A DNA stretch of 64,000 bases, taken from positions 2,232,001-2,296,000 of the forward strand of contig OZ234498.1 of NCBI GenBank assembly GCA_965153455.1, read 5' to 3'. Both the position numbers and the translations under genes were made by a program. The notes beneath the pieces are model-generated. The model was given only the letters and a program-made list of their open reading frames with translations, was not told the DNA's origin and ran no database searches. Source of the stretch: Sphagnum compactum. Lineage: Eukaryota > Bryophyta > Sphagnopsida > Sphagnales. Positions 36,243 to 48,277 of this stretch are shown in pieces; position 1 is the first letter of the stretch, and the number at the start of each line of letters is the position of its first letter.

Positions 36243-39200
36243 AGGGAGGAAGAGAGAGTGGGTTTGTGGATTATGCCATCATTTTTTTATTTCAAATGGG
36301 CAACAAGGAGTATCCTGAACAAAAGGAATGAAAAGAAAACGGTCTGGATGGAAAGTTATAGTTGTGCAAAATTAATCATTAATGAGAAACGGTCGCACAG
36401 AATTTTTGAGAGATCCTCCTGTCATCCAGCAGGTGCCAGCTTTTGTGACAACAAGATGAATCCAAAACGAGTGCTAACAGACCAAAGTCGGCTGAAACGT
36501 GTTGAATTCACAACAAGTTTACTATGAATGTTTCAGAATTGGTTCTTTTTGAGATTAAAGAAAAAGTTTCAAAAAAAAACGCTCACAACACTCAATACTA
36601 CATTGAACGAATTTGTTCTATATAAAGCTCTAGGGAGGGACCCATTGCTTGCTTACCATGGCAATAACCCCCAAGCACGCGCACACACACACACACACAC
36701 TCTCTCTCTCTCTCATCATGCTACTCGGTTATCCCAAAAGACAGTGCACAATGAAGTTTTCACGTGGCTAACAACAACTCGGGTTGAGTATAGGTCTTTG
36801 AGAGTGAAATTTTTTTCACCTTTATTTCAATGTCTTTTTGGGATGGTAAATTGTAATATAATGGGATTCCGCCTTTCCTTAGTCATAAGTCCAATAGCCA
36901 ATTGACTTGTGCATGGTTTTTTTTCTCTTCCCGAGGGGAAAAAACGAAGAAAAAGATGCTTGTAAAAGGGATAACAAATTATTGCAAAGTACAGTACCCT
37001 ATGTGGAACACAAAGGGCCCATGCTTATAGTTATTCTTTATGCTAGATGTGAAGGAAGTTTTATTTATTGAATTTCTTGTATGCCATACATACCCTATAA
37101 GCAACACTACAATGTCAAATATTGATTTTCTTGTAAATTTTTGTCACCACATTGCAATAAATTTAAAAGAAAATAAAAATCCTTGGAATAAATAATAGTG
37201 AATTGAATTAATATAATTTCAAAAAAATATCAAAAATGATTTTCATTGTTTTCAATAATCACAAAATGTTTTCCAATGAATGTTAGTTATGGTAGCTTTT
37301 AGTTTATAGAAAATATGAATTACCAAATACATAGTCATTTTCTACCAACTATGTGATTGAAGTTGCCTAAAATGTGTGATATAATTATATAGTGAAAATT
37401 GAGTGATAAGGCATATTATACTACACTCTTGCCCTAATACTTTGAGGTTCATAAAACTTTGAGTGTATTATAATGGGTTTCTTGTATATGAAAAAACACA
37501 ATGATTTTTATTTTATTTTTAAAGAAAAGTTATGACTAAATGTGGACTTTGTGAAAGATATTCATCAAGGTGATTCTTTGGTTACTTTTGTGGCAATGAA
37601 GCTTGCTTCCTTTGGGGCCATGGCCCACAGAACAAGACTATGTCTTTTAGGTGCTTGTGGGAAATGAAGGGCACCCAGGTTTATGCAAGTCAAACCCTGG
37701 TGGTAAGATAAGTCATGTATGTGTTTTAATCACTCAAAACTGGATGCCCAAATAGTTTTGTTACCTAAGAATTTAGAACCTCATAAGTCATCACCAATAT
37801 GCAATTTTGGGAGGATTTTTTTTTTTAATTTTTCTTTTTTTGGGTTGGGGGGGGAATATCTAAAATAATTTATATAACATATCTTACAAAATTGGGCTTT
37901 TTAATTTTTTGTTATATTGTGGAATATCATACATGAAGAATTTCCAACCTCATTGTATATGAATTTGCAATATCTTTCAAACAATGTTTCTAGATCCAAT
38001 CTTGGCTATGGATCCATGGTCAAAGTCCTCTTTCTGTTTTGGTGTACCTATTGAGTAAGACATATGATCCTTTCTTCATATGGTGGCTAGTTGTTTCTCT
38101 ATGTTCATCTTTTATTTTTCAATTGTGCTAGCATGAGTTTTGTCTTGGTGTTGTTTTAACGAGTTTTTGTATTTTGTAGCCCAAAAGTCAAATTTTCGAA
38201 GTTTTTTGAGTTTGGACCATGGAACCTTTCAAGCATTTAAAACTATATTTTAATGTTGAATCCTTGTTGTTTTAAACCTGTTATAACTTTCTTTTATAAT
38301 GACATAAACTTGAAAAAAAAAAATAGTTTAATTTTTATATTAACAACGAGTGTTGTCCAATCACCTAAGATTACTTTTTAGGGTTTACTTGTAGGAACTT
38401 GGATTCCACCACTCGTATAAACATCAAAGAATTTTGTTAAGAATTTTCACTAGGAAGCAATGTTGAGCAATGCAAGGCGACAGAAAGAAATGGATGCCAA
38501 TGCATTTCTTCGGGGAAACCAAAAAAATATTGCACACCACTTGTGTAGTATGTACCAAGAAGTGAATTTAAAGTTCACTCGTTTGCCAAGTTGAATAGAA
38601 AAAGATGCTTGCCTTTTCAACATGGGTCCATTTGTCTAGATATGACAATCATTGATGAATTTGTACATTAGCAACTTTTTCAAATATCTTCCAAAGGGCA
38701 TCACTCAAATTTGTTCTTGCCAATAAAATGTTTATAGCCAATTTTGAGATGGGTGTCCCATAAGCAATAGGAAAAGAAAGATGGTTGACCTTGGCATATA
38801 GCATAGTGAAGAAGGATGATGTCATAGTGTTAGTCCAACCAACTACTATGCAATGTGTGTGTTCTTTCCCCTTTGGAGCTCAAGGAAAACTCAAACCTCT
38901 CCTTTTTTTTTCTTGCTATTCATCCCTTACTCATGGTGAGCAACCCTTATAAACATGACACATCTAGCATTTAAATCACAATACCATAAACAAGAGCACA
39001 CAATGTCAAATTGCAACCTTGTTGCTACCACTCAACTAATTGAAAGTTAGCCTTGGGTCTACAAGGATAATTACCCTGTGTGAAACCAAGCAAGTGCCAC
39101 CACTAAATTTAGTAGAAAGGGTTTGCAAAGGGCACAAGTATATTGGAACCCAACCCACAACTACCACCCACTAGACCTAGTGAGAATGGACTTGAGTTTT

Positions 39201-41029
39201 GATTTTTCTTTCAAAAAAATGAATGAAACAAATCTATTAGTACCAAGGAAGTCACACAAGTACAAAGCAAACTAACAAGCAAAGGAGTGCAAACTCGCAC
39301 TCAAGTTGAACACCTAATTAATAAGAATTAGGTTTGATAACAAAGTCTATTAGAAGTGAACTAAACCATGTCACTAGGCATTAGGATCTAGGTTTGACAA
39401 AAAAAAAGTTTATTGTAAATCAACTCGACCAAATCATGGTCATTTGACTTATTAAAATGAAAAAGGTTTGCTTCTTTTGAAATTGTTTTTGTAGGAAAAG
39501 AATGTGATGATAAGATTAAAAAAATTGTTAGAAAAAACACTCATGAGAAAGAAAAAAATTTAAAGTCCAAAATAAAATCTAGGTTTGACAAAAAAATATG
39601 CTATAAGAAAAACAAACCATTGTCATTAAAAAAAAACAAGAAAAGCTCGTCTACTTGACACTTGGGAATTGAAAATAAGAGGTTTTTCACCTTTTGCCTA
39701 TTGCACCTTGACAAGGGTGTGTGCTTTATACAAATTGTCACAAACATAGGCTAGACCAACTTAGTGGGTTATTGTGATCGATTAAGAAATGTGAAAGGGG
39801 TTGTTAAGTGGATATTTAGCACACGCCGTAGTACAAGGGATATGTACTTAATGGTTTGGTTTTTATTTATTTCCTTCACGATCATTGTCAAATGGTCTAT
39901 CAATGTAAATGTTCTAACCTACTAAACTTGTTGGGATTTCAAATACTATTAAAATTTATTAATCATGTGTTTTTGACTCATTGTTTGTTGTTCATTCAAT
40001 ATTACTAGTCAACCATTATTGATGGCGTGCATTATTCTTGAAAAGAAAATCATTTTAACATTTCCTTTTGATAATAACACAAAGTGTTTAAAATAATATT
40101 TTAAAATATGAAAAGCCTAGTTCCTTTTACTTTAATTCCCCAATCAAAACATGCATCAAACCATTCAAGTTAACTCCTAGTGCCATAATATACCCACAAT
40201 CTCCTTCTTGAATGGTTTACTCCAACTTTTCAAATCTAGACTCCATAAGCGGTTTTCAACCAAGCATAACAACCTCCATACCTTCTTTCACACTACCGAA
40301 GGGTCAAAACGGTTAATTAATTAGACCCCTTTTTAACTTTGCTTTCTCTCACAAAAGGCACTTCTCTCATTCTTGCATAATGTGCACCTTTCTTGCCACT
40401 ACAATCCCATCAACTCATTATTGCATCCTCCAAATCACCATTTGGAACTTATTTCCAAGTTCTCAAGAGGTGAAAAAGAGTTTGATTCCCATCATTTGTA
40501 ATGAAATGTGTCTAAATAGCTTCTTGATGAAACTACCCAAACAAACCTTAACATCGTGTGTAATTTGGTTTTTGTAAATAGTTGATTTACAAAATTTCTA
40601 GTTGCTATTGATAGCACTATTAGTTAATCTTCTATTTGCGATGCTCGAGTTTTAACATTAGCCTATATGAAAGTTAGACAATAAAAAATCCATGTCGTTT
40701 TTTTGGCATGTTTTCTTAGGCTTTTTTTTCAAGCTTGCAACACAATCCCAATAGACTTATCTTTTCTGAAAAAGGAAGGGATTATGCAAGTTCAAAGCTA
40801 ATAACAAGAGCCATTACATATTTCACAACCTCTATTTTAAATTCTTAGGTTTATGTTGAAGAGATACTTGAAAAGATAAAACCTCAAGCAAGTCAATCAA
40901 AGAGGCCCATTCGCACCAAAAAATAAAAATAAAAATCACAATATAGACACTCCCATTATATTATATTACGTAGCCTTTTCTTTTGATTTAGTTGTATAAA
41001 TTACAAGGGTAGAATGATGTGCTATTGGG
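36243..41029. other. Intergenic DNA, no gene seen
   Basis: Mostly AT-rich. It includes a CA-then-CT microsatellite at about 36679-36716 and repeated CTAGGTTTGACAAAAAAA strings at about 39390, 39580 and nearby. Open frames are short and without family features; the largest, plus 36528-36905, spans the microsatellite and is probably incidental. Confidence 0.4.
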
Positions 41030-41271
41030 GACAGCTTAGGGAACACATGGGAACATGAAGAACACACCGAGAGCATCATTGGGAACCATTGGAAACCTGG
41101 TGGAAGCTAGAAGAGGTACACAAGGATCAGGGTGGGAACACAACACTCCCTCTCCTCCACAAAGCAAAAAATTGGGCCTGCTCTCTCTTGGGTGCATGTT
41201 GAACCCTAAACATTTGTAGGTCATGAGGCATAAGAGGAAGAGGGTTCTTACGCCTACACCTTAAAGAGTGA

Positions 41272-41345
41272 GAGGGATCTTACACCTACTAAAAGTAGGC
41301 ACAATTTCCCTCCTATACTCTTAAGTAGTAGGTGTAAGATCCCTC
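41272..41345. repeat. Perfect 19-bp inverted repeat (hairpin)
   Basis: GAGGGATCTTACACCTACT (41272-41290) and its exact complement AGTAGGTGTAAGATCCCTC (41327-41345) enclose a 36-nt loop. A second, overlapping imperfect pairing (CTTAAAGAGTGAGAGGGA against TCCCTCCTATACTCTTAAG) is possible. The CTTACACCTAC core is shared with the hairpin at 5672-5758. Confidence 0.8.
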
Positions 41346-42067
41346 CTATTATGCCTCCGAATATTCATTCCACTGGATAACGCCGCCTCCACATACGCTA
41401 TAATTTTTTCACTAGTGCTTTTTCGAGTGCTTTATGACTTGAGAACCACATTTGATACATAAATACAACAAGTCAACAAATCGGGGGAAAATATAAAATA
41501 AAAAATGAAGAAAGAAAACAATCCCCCTCTCGGGTTCTTGTTTCTTCTCTTTTTTTTCTTTTTTTGACACTACGCAATTGATTTTTTGCTCGCTTGTTGG
41601 CAGTGTGTTTTTTTACTTGACAATAATTTTTGCCAAATTTTGACCTGAAAATTAATAAATAAATTTTTTAAGTGAATTTTTTTTATTAAAAAAAACATAT
41701 TTTGATCTATACAAGCCATTTTTCATGAAAAAAATGGGCTCAAATTCACCCGATTCCAAAGAGGAAAAAATTCCCAAGGTGCTAGATTTCTATGATCATA
41801 TATGGCTAACCAAGGACATAAAAAGGATTCTGTCTTTTTTTTAATACTTTCCAAGATAGTAGCATGTAGCCGAATCTGGCTAAATCCAATCATGTTATGG
41901 ATGATGGTCACTTCAGCTACATAATAACAAAATTGAAGGGAAAAAAAAACTCATGAAAGTTGTTTGCTTTGGTTGTGGAATTTGTTGGTTCAGTTCGGAT
42001 GTGGAGTTGTTGGTTTGGTATGTTTGTGGAATTGTTCTTGTTGGCCTTAGCCTACCAAGGCCCTTAG

Positions 42068-42305
42068 GATATGGTGTTTAGATTCATTATAGAGTATAGT
42101 AGCTTAAGGGATTTTGGCCCCTACTAGGTAATAATAATAATAGGTCTATTTTTTATTATATGAGGATTTTTGAAAGATGATATTTTGGCTTGTGTTGAAA
42201 CTTCAGATTGGGTTTAGATTAGAGTGATAATATCTGAAAGGATTTTTCGTTTCTTTTAGAGGATTGTTTTGAAGATTAGGTATATTTTGGCATGGTGAAA
42301 TATTT
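42068..42305. repeat. Tandem/dispersed repeat, copy 2 (related to 17100-17402)
   Basis: Contains module X (GATTCATTATAGAGTATAGT, AGCTTAAGGGATTTTGGCCC) then module Y (AGGATTTTTGAAAGATGATA, TTTTGGCTTGTGTTGAAACT, TTCTTTTAGAGGATTG, TTTTGGCATGGTGAAATAT). High similarity to the 17-kb copy suggests relatively recent spread. It sits just upstream of the 42-bp minisatellite. Confidence 0.7.
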
Positions 42306-42394
42306 TAGTTTCCATAATTCTTCTTTCTTTTGCCTTCTTAAGATACTTTTTTTTAATGTAAATGGCAAGGCCACAGTGTGACACACCCCTTGTT

Positions 42395-42835
42395 TGGTTT
42401 GATTGTGGAGTTGTTTGGTTTGGTGGTGGATTTGTTGGGTTTGGTTGTGGAGTTGTTTGGTTTGGTTGTGGATTTGTTGGTTTGATTGTGGAGTTGTTTG
42501 ATTTGGTGGTGGATTTGTTGGGTTTGGTTGTGGAGTTGTTTGGTTTGGTGGTGGATTTGTTGGTTTGATTGTGGAGTTGTTTGATTTGGTTGTGGATTTG
42601 TTGGTTTGATTGTGGAGTTGTTTGGTTTGGTGGTGGATTTGTTGGGTTTGGTTGTGGAGTTGTTTGGTTTGGTGGTGGATTTGTGGGTTTGGTTGTGGAG
42701 TTGTTTGGTTTGGTGGTGGATTTGTTGGGTTTGGTTGTGGAGTTGTTTGGGGTGGTGAATTTGTTGGGTTTGGTGGTGGAGTTGGTTTGGTTTGGTGGTG
42801 GATTTGTTGGGTTTGGTTGCTTTGTTTGTTTGCCA
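42395..42835 (+). repeat. 42-bp GT-rich minisatellite upstream of CSLD
   Basis: About 11 copies of a 39-42-bp unit: TTTGGTTGTGGAGTTGTTTG, then GTTTGGTGGTGGATTTGTTGG. Variation is mainly TTTGAT/TTTGGT and the presence of one extra G. A loose single copy lies near 41990-42035. The repeat keeps long frames open on both strands (for example minus 43040-42276, a Pro/Gln/Asn/Thr/His-rich repeat), which I treat as a by-product. The array ends about 1.07 kb before the CSLD start codon. The plus strand is rich in GG/GGG. Confidence 0.9.
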
Positions 42836-42859
42836 GGTGCAACAAGGAAAAGGAAGTAG

Positions 42860-43805
42860 AAAGAGAAAGCCTACAATATGCTACCTGAAGGGGCATGAAG
42901 CAACATGTTTCGTGGAAATTTGGCACGACTTTTTTTATCGACAGCAGCCTACTACTGCAAGCGTGCCTCGGCGGCTTTCGCGGATCTGCCGTCGTCGTCG
43001 TCGTCTTCCTCTCCTCGCACCGCGTTACCACTCGCACCACAACTCCCCCCCCCCACCATACTCTGCAAACACAATCTCCCTCCCTTTTCCTTTCCTTCCT
43101 TCCCCAACACTAGTACCCCTTCTCACCCATCCCGCTACACTCCATCAACATCCAGTTTTTTATATTCCTCACCCATCGTCAGCACCTGAATCCGCTACTC
43201 CTTTCACCATTCACGTTCCCCCCCACTCTGCCCCTCCTCCCTCTCCATCTCTCTCTCCCCCTTTTATGATCTTTCTGTGGCACGTTTGCCTTTTTGTAAG
43301 TTTTGTAAATCACCCATTGACATTGTAGATCTGATTTTTTTCTGAGCTTTGTGAAGAATGTAATGTTTTTTTTTTTGGGGTAGTGCTTTGTTGGTGTGGT
43401 TGTTTCTTCTAGTGGGTGTTGTTGTTGTTGTTGTTTGGGAGGACTTGGGGTCGGCTTTGATCAGCTTGCTTTGTTGTGGAGGAGCTTTGATGTGCTTGCT
43501 TGCTGTTTACAAGCGGCGCCTGAAGTTATGGAGATCATCATCATCATCACCACCATGTCGCGGATTGGGTGAACGTTTGGGGATTCTCTAAAGTTTGGTT
43601 GGAGATTTTGCTTCAAAAGGGAGACTTTTTAGTGTTGGGAATTTTGTGCACAACATTCGGGAGGAAGAAACAGAACAGATAAGATCTCGAATTTTGTTGC
43701 AGGGACGGCTTTGTGTCTGCGTTGTTTTGGGTTGGATAGTTGCTTTAAGAAGAAGAAAAAGAAGAAGAAGAAGAGGTCAAGGTCGGGGAGGAGAGGAGCA
43801 GCACC

Positions 43806-43837
<32 letters not shown>

Positions 43838-43902
43838 AAGAAAGACAGAGCCGGTGCAATATATGTTGGGGAGAATCTGAAGTCGCGAAGGCTTGGGTGA
43901 TC
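42860..43902 (+). promoter_or_regulatory. Promoter and 5' leader of the CSLD gene
   Basis: Pyrimidine-rich DNA at 43030-43260, common around plant transcription starts, is followed by a leader with a GTAAGTTTTG donor-like site near 43296. An acceptor-like TTTGTTGCAG ends near 43703, so a leader intron is possible. A GATA microsatellite lies at about 43808-43838. The reading frame of the first coding exon stays open upstream to a TAG in that microsatellite but contains no earlier ATG, which supports the start at 43903. No TATA box was fixed. Confidence 0.4.
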
Positions 43903-46900
43903 ATGGCGTCGCCGAGGTCGGCTGCAACAGGCGGCCTAGGATTCCGTGGGAATGTAGCGAAACAAGGGAGTACGCAGTCGAACAACACGCGTGCAGGAGC
44001 AGCAGCAGCAGCTGGAGTTTTGGAGAATTCCAGCAATGTGTCATCCAGCAACAACATCCCGGTGCACCCGCATGCGCGCAGAGGCGGACGCTACATGAAC
44101 TTGTCGCGAGATGACAGTTCCATGGGAGGAGGAGACAGCGAGATGGGCTCCGAGTTTCTCTACACAGTACACATTCCTGCTACTCCGGATCACCAGCCGA
44201 TGATGTCCGCCACGCCGTCGTCCGTGCGCTCCATGGACCCCGGAATTGCAGCGAAAGTCGAGCAACAGTTCGTGTCCAGCACCATCTTCACGGGGGGTTT
44301 CAACAGCGTGACGAGAGGACACGTGATGGAGAAGATGATGGAGGGAGAGTCCAATCACCCCCAACTGGCTTGCGCACGCGGGGCGATTTGTGCCGTGGAA
44401 GGATGCGATGGCAATGCCATGCGAGACGAGCGAGGAGAAGACATGGTTCCTTGCGATTGTCAGTTCAAAATCTGCCGCGACTGCTACATTGACGCTCTCA
44501 ACGGCTCTGGCAAATGCCCCGGATGCAAAGACGAGTACAAGATCCTCGACGAGCCGATGATGAAGAGCAGCAACAACAGTAGCACCAAGGGCACCACCAC
44601 TGACACGGATCTACGCGCCTTGCCACCGCCGAGCACTGACAGTGGCAACAAGAACCTGGAGCGGCGTCTTTCGCTGCTCAAGACGCAACTCAATAACAAC
44701 AACAACAACAATCAGTCCTCGGATTTCGATAGCGCTCGCTGGTTGTACCAAACCAAAGGCACTTACGGCTATGGCAACGCGCTATGGCCCAAGAGCGATG
44801 GCTACACTGGACCCACTGACACTAGCATTCCGCCTGCCGTGGGCGCTCAGCCTGATTTTGTGGACAAAGCCAGAAGGCCTCTCTCCCGGAAGATCAGCGT
44901 TTCAGCCGGCATTCTCAGTCCCTACAGGTACGCAATGCCCAAAACCTAGTCCCCTTGCTTGCCTGCCAAATGTTTCAGAACATTTCACAACCCACCTACC
45001 AACTCTAGCATGATCTTCTTCTTTTATAGATACCCAATGTCCCAAACTCAGTCCCCTTGCTTTCTTGCTTGCTTGCTTGCCAAATGTTTCAGAACATTTT
45101 GGAACCCATGCACCCATGAACCCTACCATGATTTTCTTCTCCTTCTTCCTTCAGATGGGTCTTTCTACAGAAACTCCTCCTTGCTTGTGGGTTTGTTGGT
45201 TTGTGTCTCTTCTGCTGCAATCTCTGAACAGAGTTCTTCTTGTTGTTGTTTTTCTTCTTCTTATCGGTTTTTGTGATGGGTTTTGTTTTTGCTTTCAGGT
45301 TGTTGGTGCTCATTCGGCTAGTCGCATTGGTGTTGTTTCTGACATGGCGTATCAGTCATCCCAACACAGATGCAGTGTGGCTATGGGGGATGTCAGTTGT
45401 GTGCGAGGTTTGGTTTGCCTTCTCGTGGATTCTGGATCAGTTCCCGAAGCTGTGTCCCATCAACCGGAGCACAGATCTCCAAGTGCTCAAGGAGAAGTTT
45501 GAAATGCCAACTCCTGAGAATCCATCAGGGAGATCTGACTTGCCAGGCATTGATGTGTTTGTCTCCACCGCTGACCCTGAGAAGGAACCACCCATCACAA
45601 CTGCTAACACCATTCTCTCCATTCTTGCAGCTGAGTACCCTCTTGAGAAGCTCTGTTGTTATCTGTCAGACGATGGTGGGGCTCTTCTCACATTTGAAGC
45701 CTTGGCTGAGGCTGCAAGCTTTGCACGCGTGTGGGTGCCCTTCTGCCGCAAGCATTTGATCGAGCCTCGCAATCCTGAGACCTACTTTCTGTTGCGACGT
45801 GATCCCACAAAGAACAAAGTGAGGCATGACTTTGTGAAGGATCGTCGGCAAGTGAAGAGGGAGTATGATGAGTTCAAGGTACGGATCAATGGGCTGCCTG
45901 AGGCTATTCGGCGCCGCTCAGATGCATACAATGCACATGAGGAAATTCTGGCAAAGCGTACACAACTTGAGACAGGAATTGATGTTTCCGACGCACCCAA
46001 GGTGCCCAAGGCCACTTGGATGGCAGATGGCACACATTGGCCTGGCACCTGGATTCAATCTGCAAAAGAGCATTCACGTGGAGACCATGCTGGCATCATT
46101 CAGGTACCCCTAATGACTCACACACACTCTGCTGTCTGTGGGTATCATGCATCCTATGTGGGTCACGGTTTTTGCATTTTACCATTGAAACTGACATCAA
46201 GTGAGGTGTCCAGGTGATGCTATCTCCTCCTACTAGCGAGCCACTGATGGGGAGCAGTGATGATGGGAATATCATTGACACGACAGACATTGACATTCGC
46301 CTACCCATGTTAGTCTACATGTCACGAGAAAAGCGACCAGGTTATGACCACAACAAGAAAGCAGGTGCAATGAATGCACTTGTTCGCACAAGTGCAATCA
46401 TGTCCAATGGACCCTTCATGCTCAATCTGGATTGTGATCACTACATCTTCAACTCCAATGCGCTCCGAGAGGCCATGTGTTTCTTTATGGATCGAGGTGG
46501 TGACCGTATCTGTTATGTCCAGTTTCCACAACGGTTTGAAGGTGTTGACCCCAATGACAGATATGCTAATCACAACACAGTCTTCTTTGATGTGAATATG
46601 CGAGCGTTGGATGGACTGCAAGGGCCTGTGTATGTCGGCACAGGTTGCGTCTTCCGCAGAATGGCTCTATATGGATTTGACCCGCCGAGGGCCAGAGATC
46701 ATGGTGGATGCTGGAGTTTCTGCTGCTGCTGCTGCTCACGTGAGAAATCAAAGATGAAGACTCTGAAGAAGTCTCAGAGGGGTGCAGAGGTTGCTGCTCT
46801 GGCAGGTGGCATGAGTGATGAGGATGAGGACGTAGAAGCAGTTATGTTGCCCAAGCGGTATGGTTCATCTGTGATCTTTGCAGCCTCCATCCCTGTGGCA

Positions 46901-48277
46901 GATTACCAAGGACGACCACTGGCTGATAAGGGTGTGCACAATGGACGTCCAGCAGGCGCTCTCACAGTACCTCGGGAACCGTTGGATGCCAGCCTTGTTG
47001 CTGAGGCTATTAATGTTATCTCGTGTTTCTATGAAGATAAGACTGAATGGGGCTCACGTGTGGGCTGGATTTATGGTTCTGTCACGGAGGATGTTGTGAC
47101 GGGTTATCGGATGCACAATCGTGGCTGGCGATCCATCTACTGTGTCACCAAGCGTGATGCGTTCCGGGGAACAGCACCCATCAATCTCACTGACCGATTG
47201 CATCAGGTCTGCTTTTTGTCAAGAGCATCTGTTTCCAAGTCTCACATTCAACACTCACTCATGAACCATCTTGTGGTATTGTAGGCTGTAAGTCTAGTAT
47301 TCTAGCTATATTCTCTACTGCTTCACTTGCAGCCGTTGCCTTTGCGTATGCATTTGATGGCTACTATCTGGTGGCTATTATCTGGTGTCATTCATGAGAG
47401 TTAGGTTGCACTATAATAGTGCCAGCTAGTTACTGTTTCACATGAGGCCAAAAGCTCAGATGTTGGTGGGTGTGGTGAAACTATTTTGCAGGTGCTGAGG
47501 TGGGCGACAGGCTCAGTTGAGATTTTCTTCTCACGCAACAATGCGATGCTTGCTAGCCCACGCATGAAATTCTTGCAGCGAGTTGCATACCTCAATGTTG
47601 GCATCTACCCTTTCACCTCCATCTTCCTGCTGGTCTACTGCTTCTTACCAGCTCTCTCACTATTCACCGGCCAGTTCATTGTCCAAACCTTGAACCTCTC
47701 CTTCCTCATCTACCTGCTCATCATTTCTGTTTGCCTCTTTGGGCTTGCGATACTGGAAGTGAAATGGTCAGGCATCACACTGATAGATTGGTGGAGAAAT
47801 GAGCAGTTTTGGGTGATTGGTGGCACCAGTGCTCATCTTGCCGCTGTGTTCCAAGGATTACTTAAGGTGATGGCTGGTGTCGAAATCTCATTCACACTGA
47901 CTTCCAAATCTGGAGGTGAAGATGAAGATGATTTGTATGCTGATCTGTACGTCATCAAGTGGTCGTCACTGTTTGTACCACCGCTTACCATCATGTTGAC
48001 CAATGGTATTGCCATAGTTGTTGCAGTTGTACGCACAATATACAGCTCAAACCCCAAGTGGAGCAAGTTGGTGGGGGGTGTGTTCTTCAGCTTGTGGGTG
48101 CTCATGCATCTCTACCCATTTGCGAAAGGGTTGATGGGCAAGGGAGGAAAGACCCCAACGATTATCTATGTGTGGTCTGGCTTGCTGGCTGTCATCATCT
48201 CTCTCTTGTGGGTTTACATCAGTCCCTCAAGTAACTCACAATCACAAGGATTAAGTGGAGGTTTCCAATTTCCTTAA
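43903..48277 (+). CDS. CSLD: Cellulose synthase-like D (CSLD) glycosyltransferase, complete
   Basis: Four exons, 43903-44927, 45299-46103, 46214-47206 and 47492-48277, all GT-AG with matching phases, give 1202 aa, near the usual CSLD length. A Ser/Ala-rich N-terminus precedes a RING-like Cys region (C157-C208: [28 protein letters not shown]). Two membrane helices follow (about 343-361 and 369-386). The GT2 catalytic core holds DDG (466-468), DCD (683-685), TED (901-903) and QVLRW (941-945). A cluster of membrane helices fills about 965-1190. A Cys run, C780-C784, lies in the class-specific region and may be S-acylated, as in cellulose synthases. CSLD proteins make beta-1,4-glucan at the plasma membrane, mainly in tip growth and new cell plates. 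The ATG at 43903 is the first in frame; (AAC)n encodes seven Asn near 264-270. Confidence 0.96.
44928..45298 (+). repeat. CSLD intron 1 with tandem duplication (period about 103 bp)
   Basis: Segments starting near 44932 and 45035 both read CAATG(T)CCCAAAAC, then AGTCCCCTTGCTTGC, GCCAAATGTTTCAGAACATT, ACCC and CATGAT(C/T)TTCTTCT. The duplication begins just beside the donor site. The rest of the intron is T-rich and ends in the acceptor TTTGCTTTCAG. Confidence 0.75.

Noticed and set aside
42276-43040. 254-codon minus-strand open frame rich in Pro, Gln, Asn, Thr and His
   Set aside because: It is the reverse reading of the 42-bp minisatellite; repeat periods divisible by three keep it open. 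No start context, domain or splice support.
1-48277. COBRA-like and CSLD genes as a cell-wall gene cluster
   Set aside because: They are about 41 kb apart in opposite orientation with transposon-filled DNA between them; sharing a pathway is not evidence of clustering.
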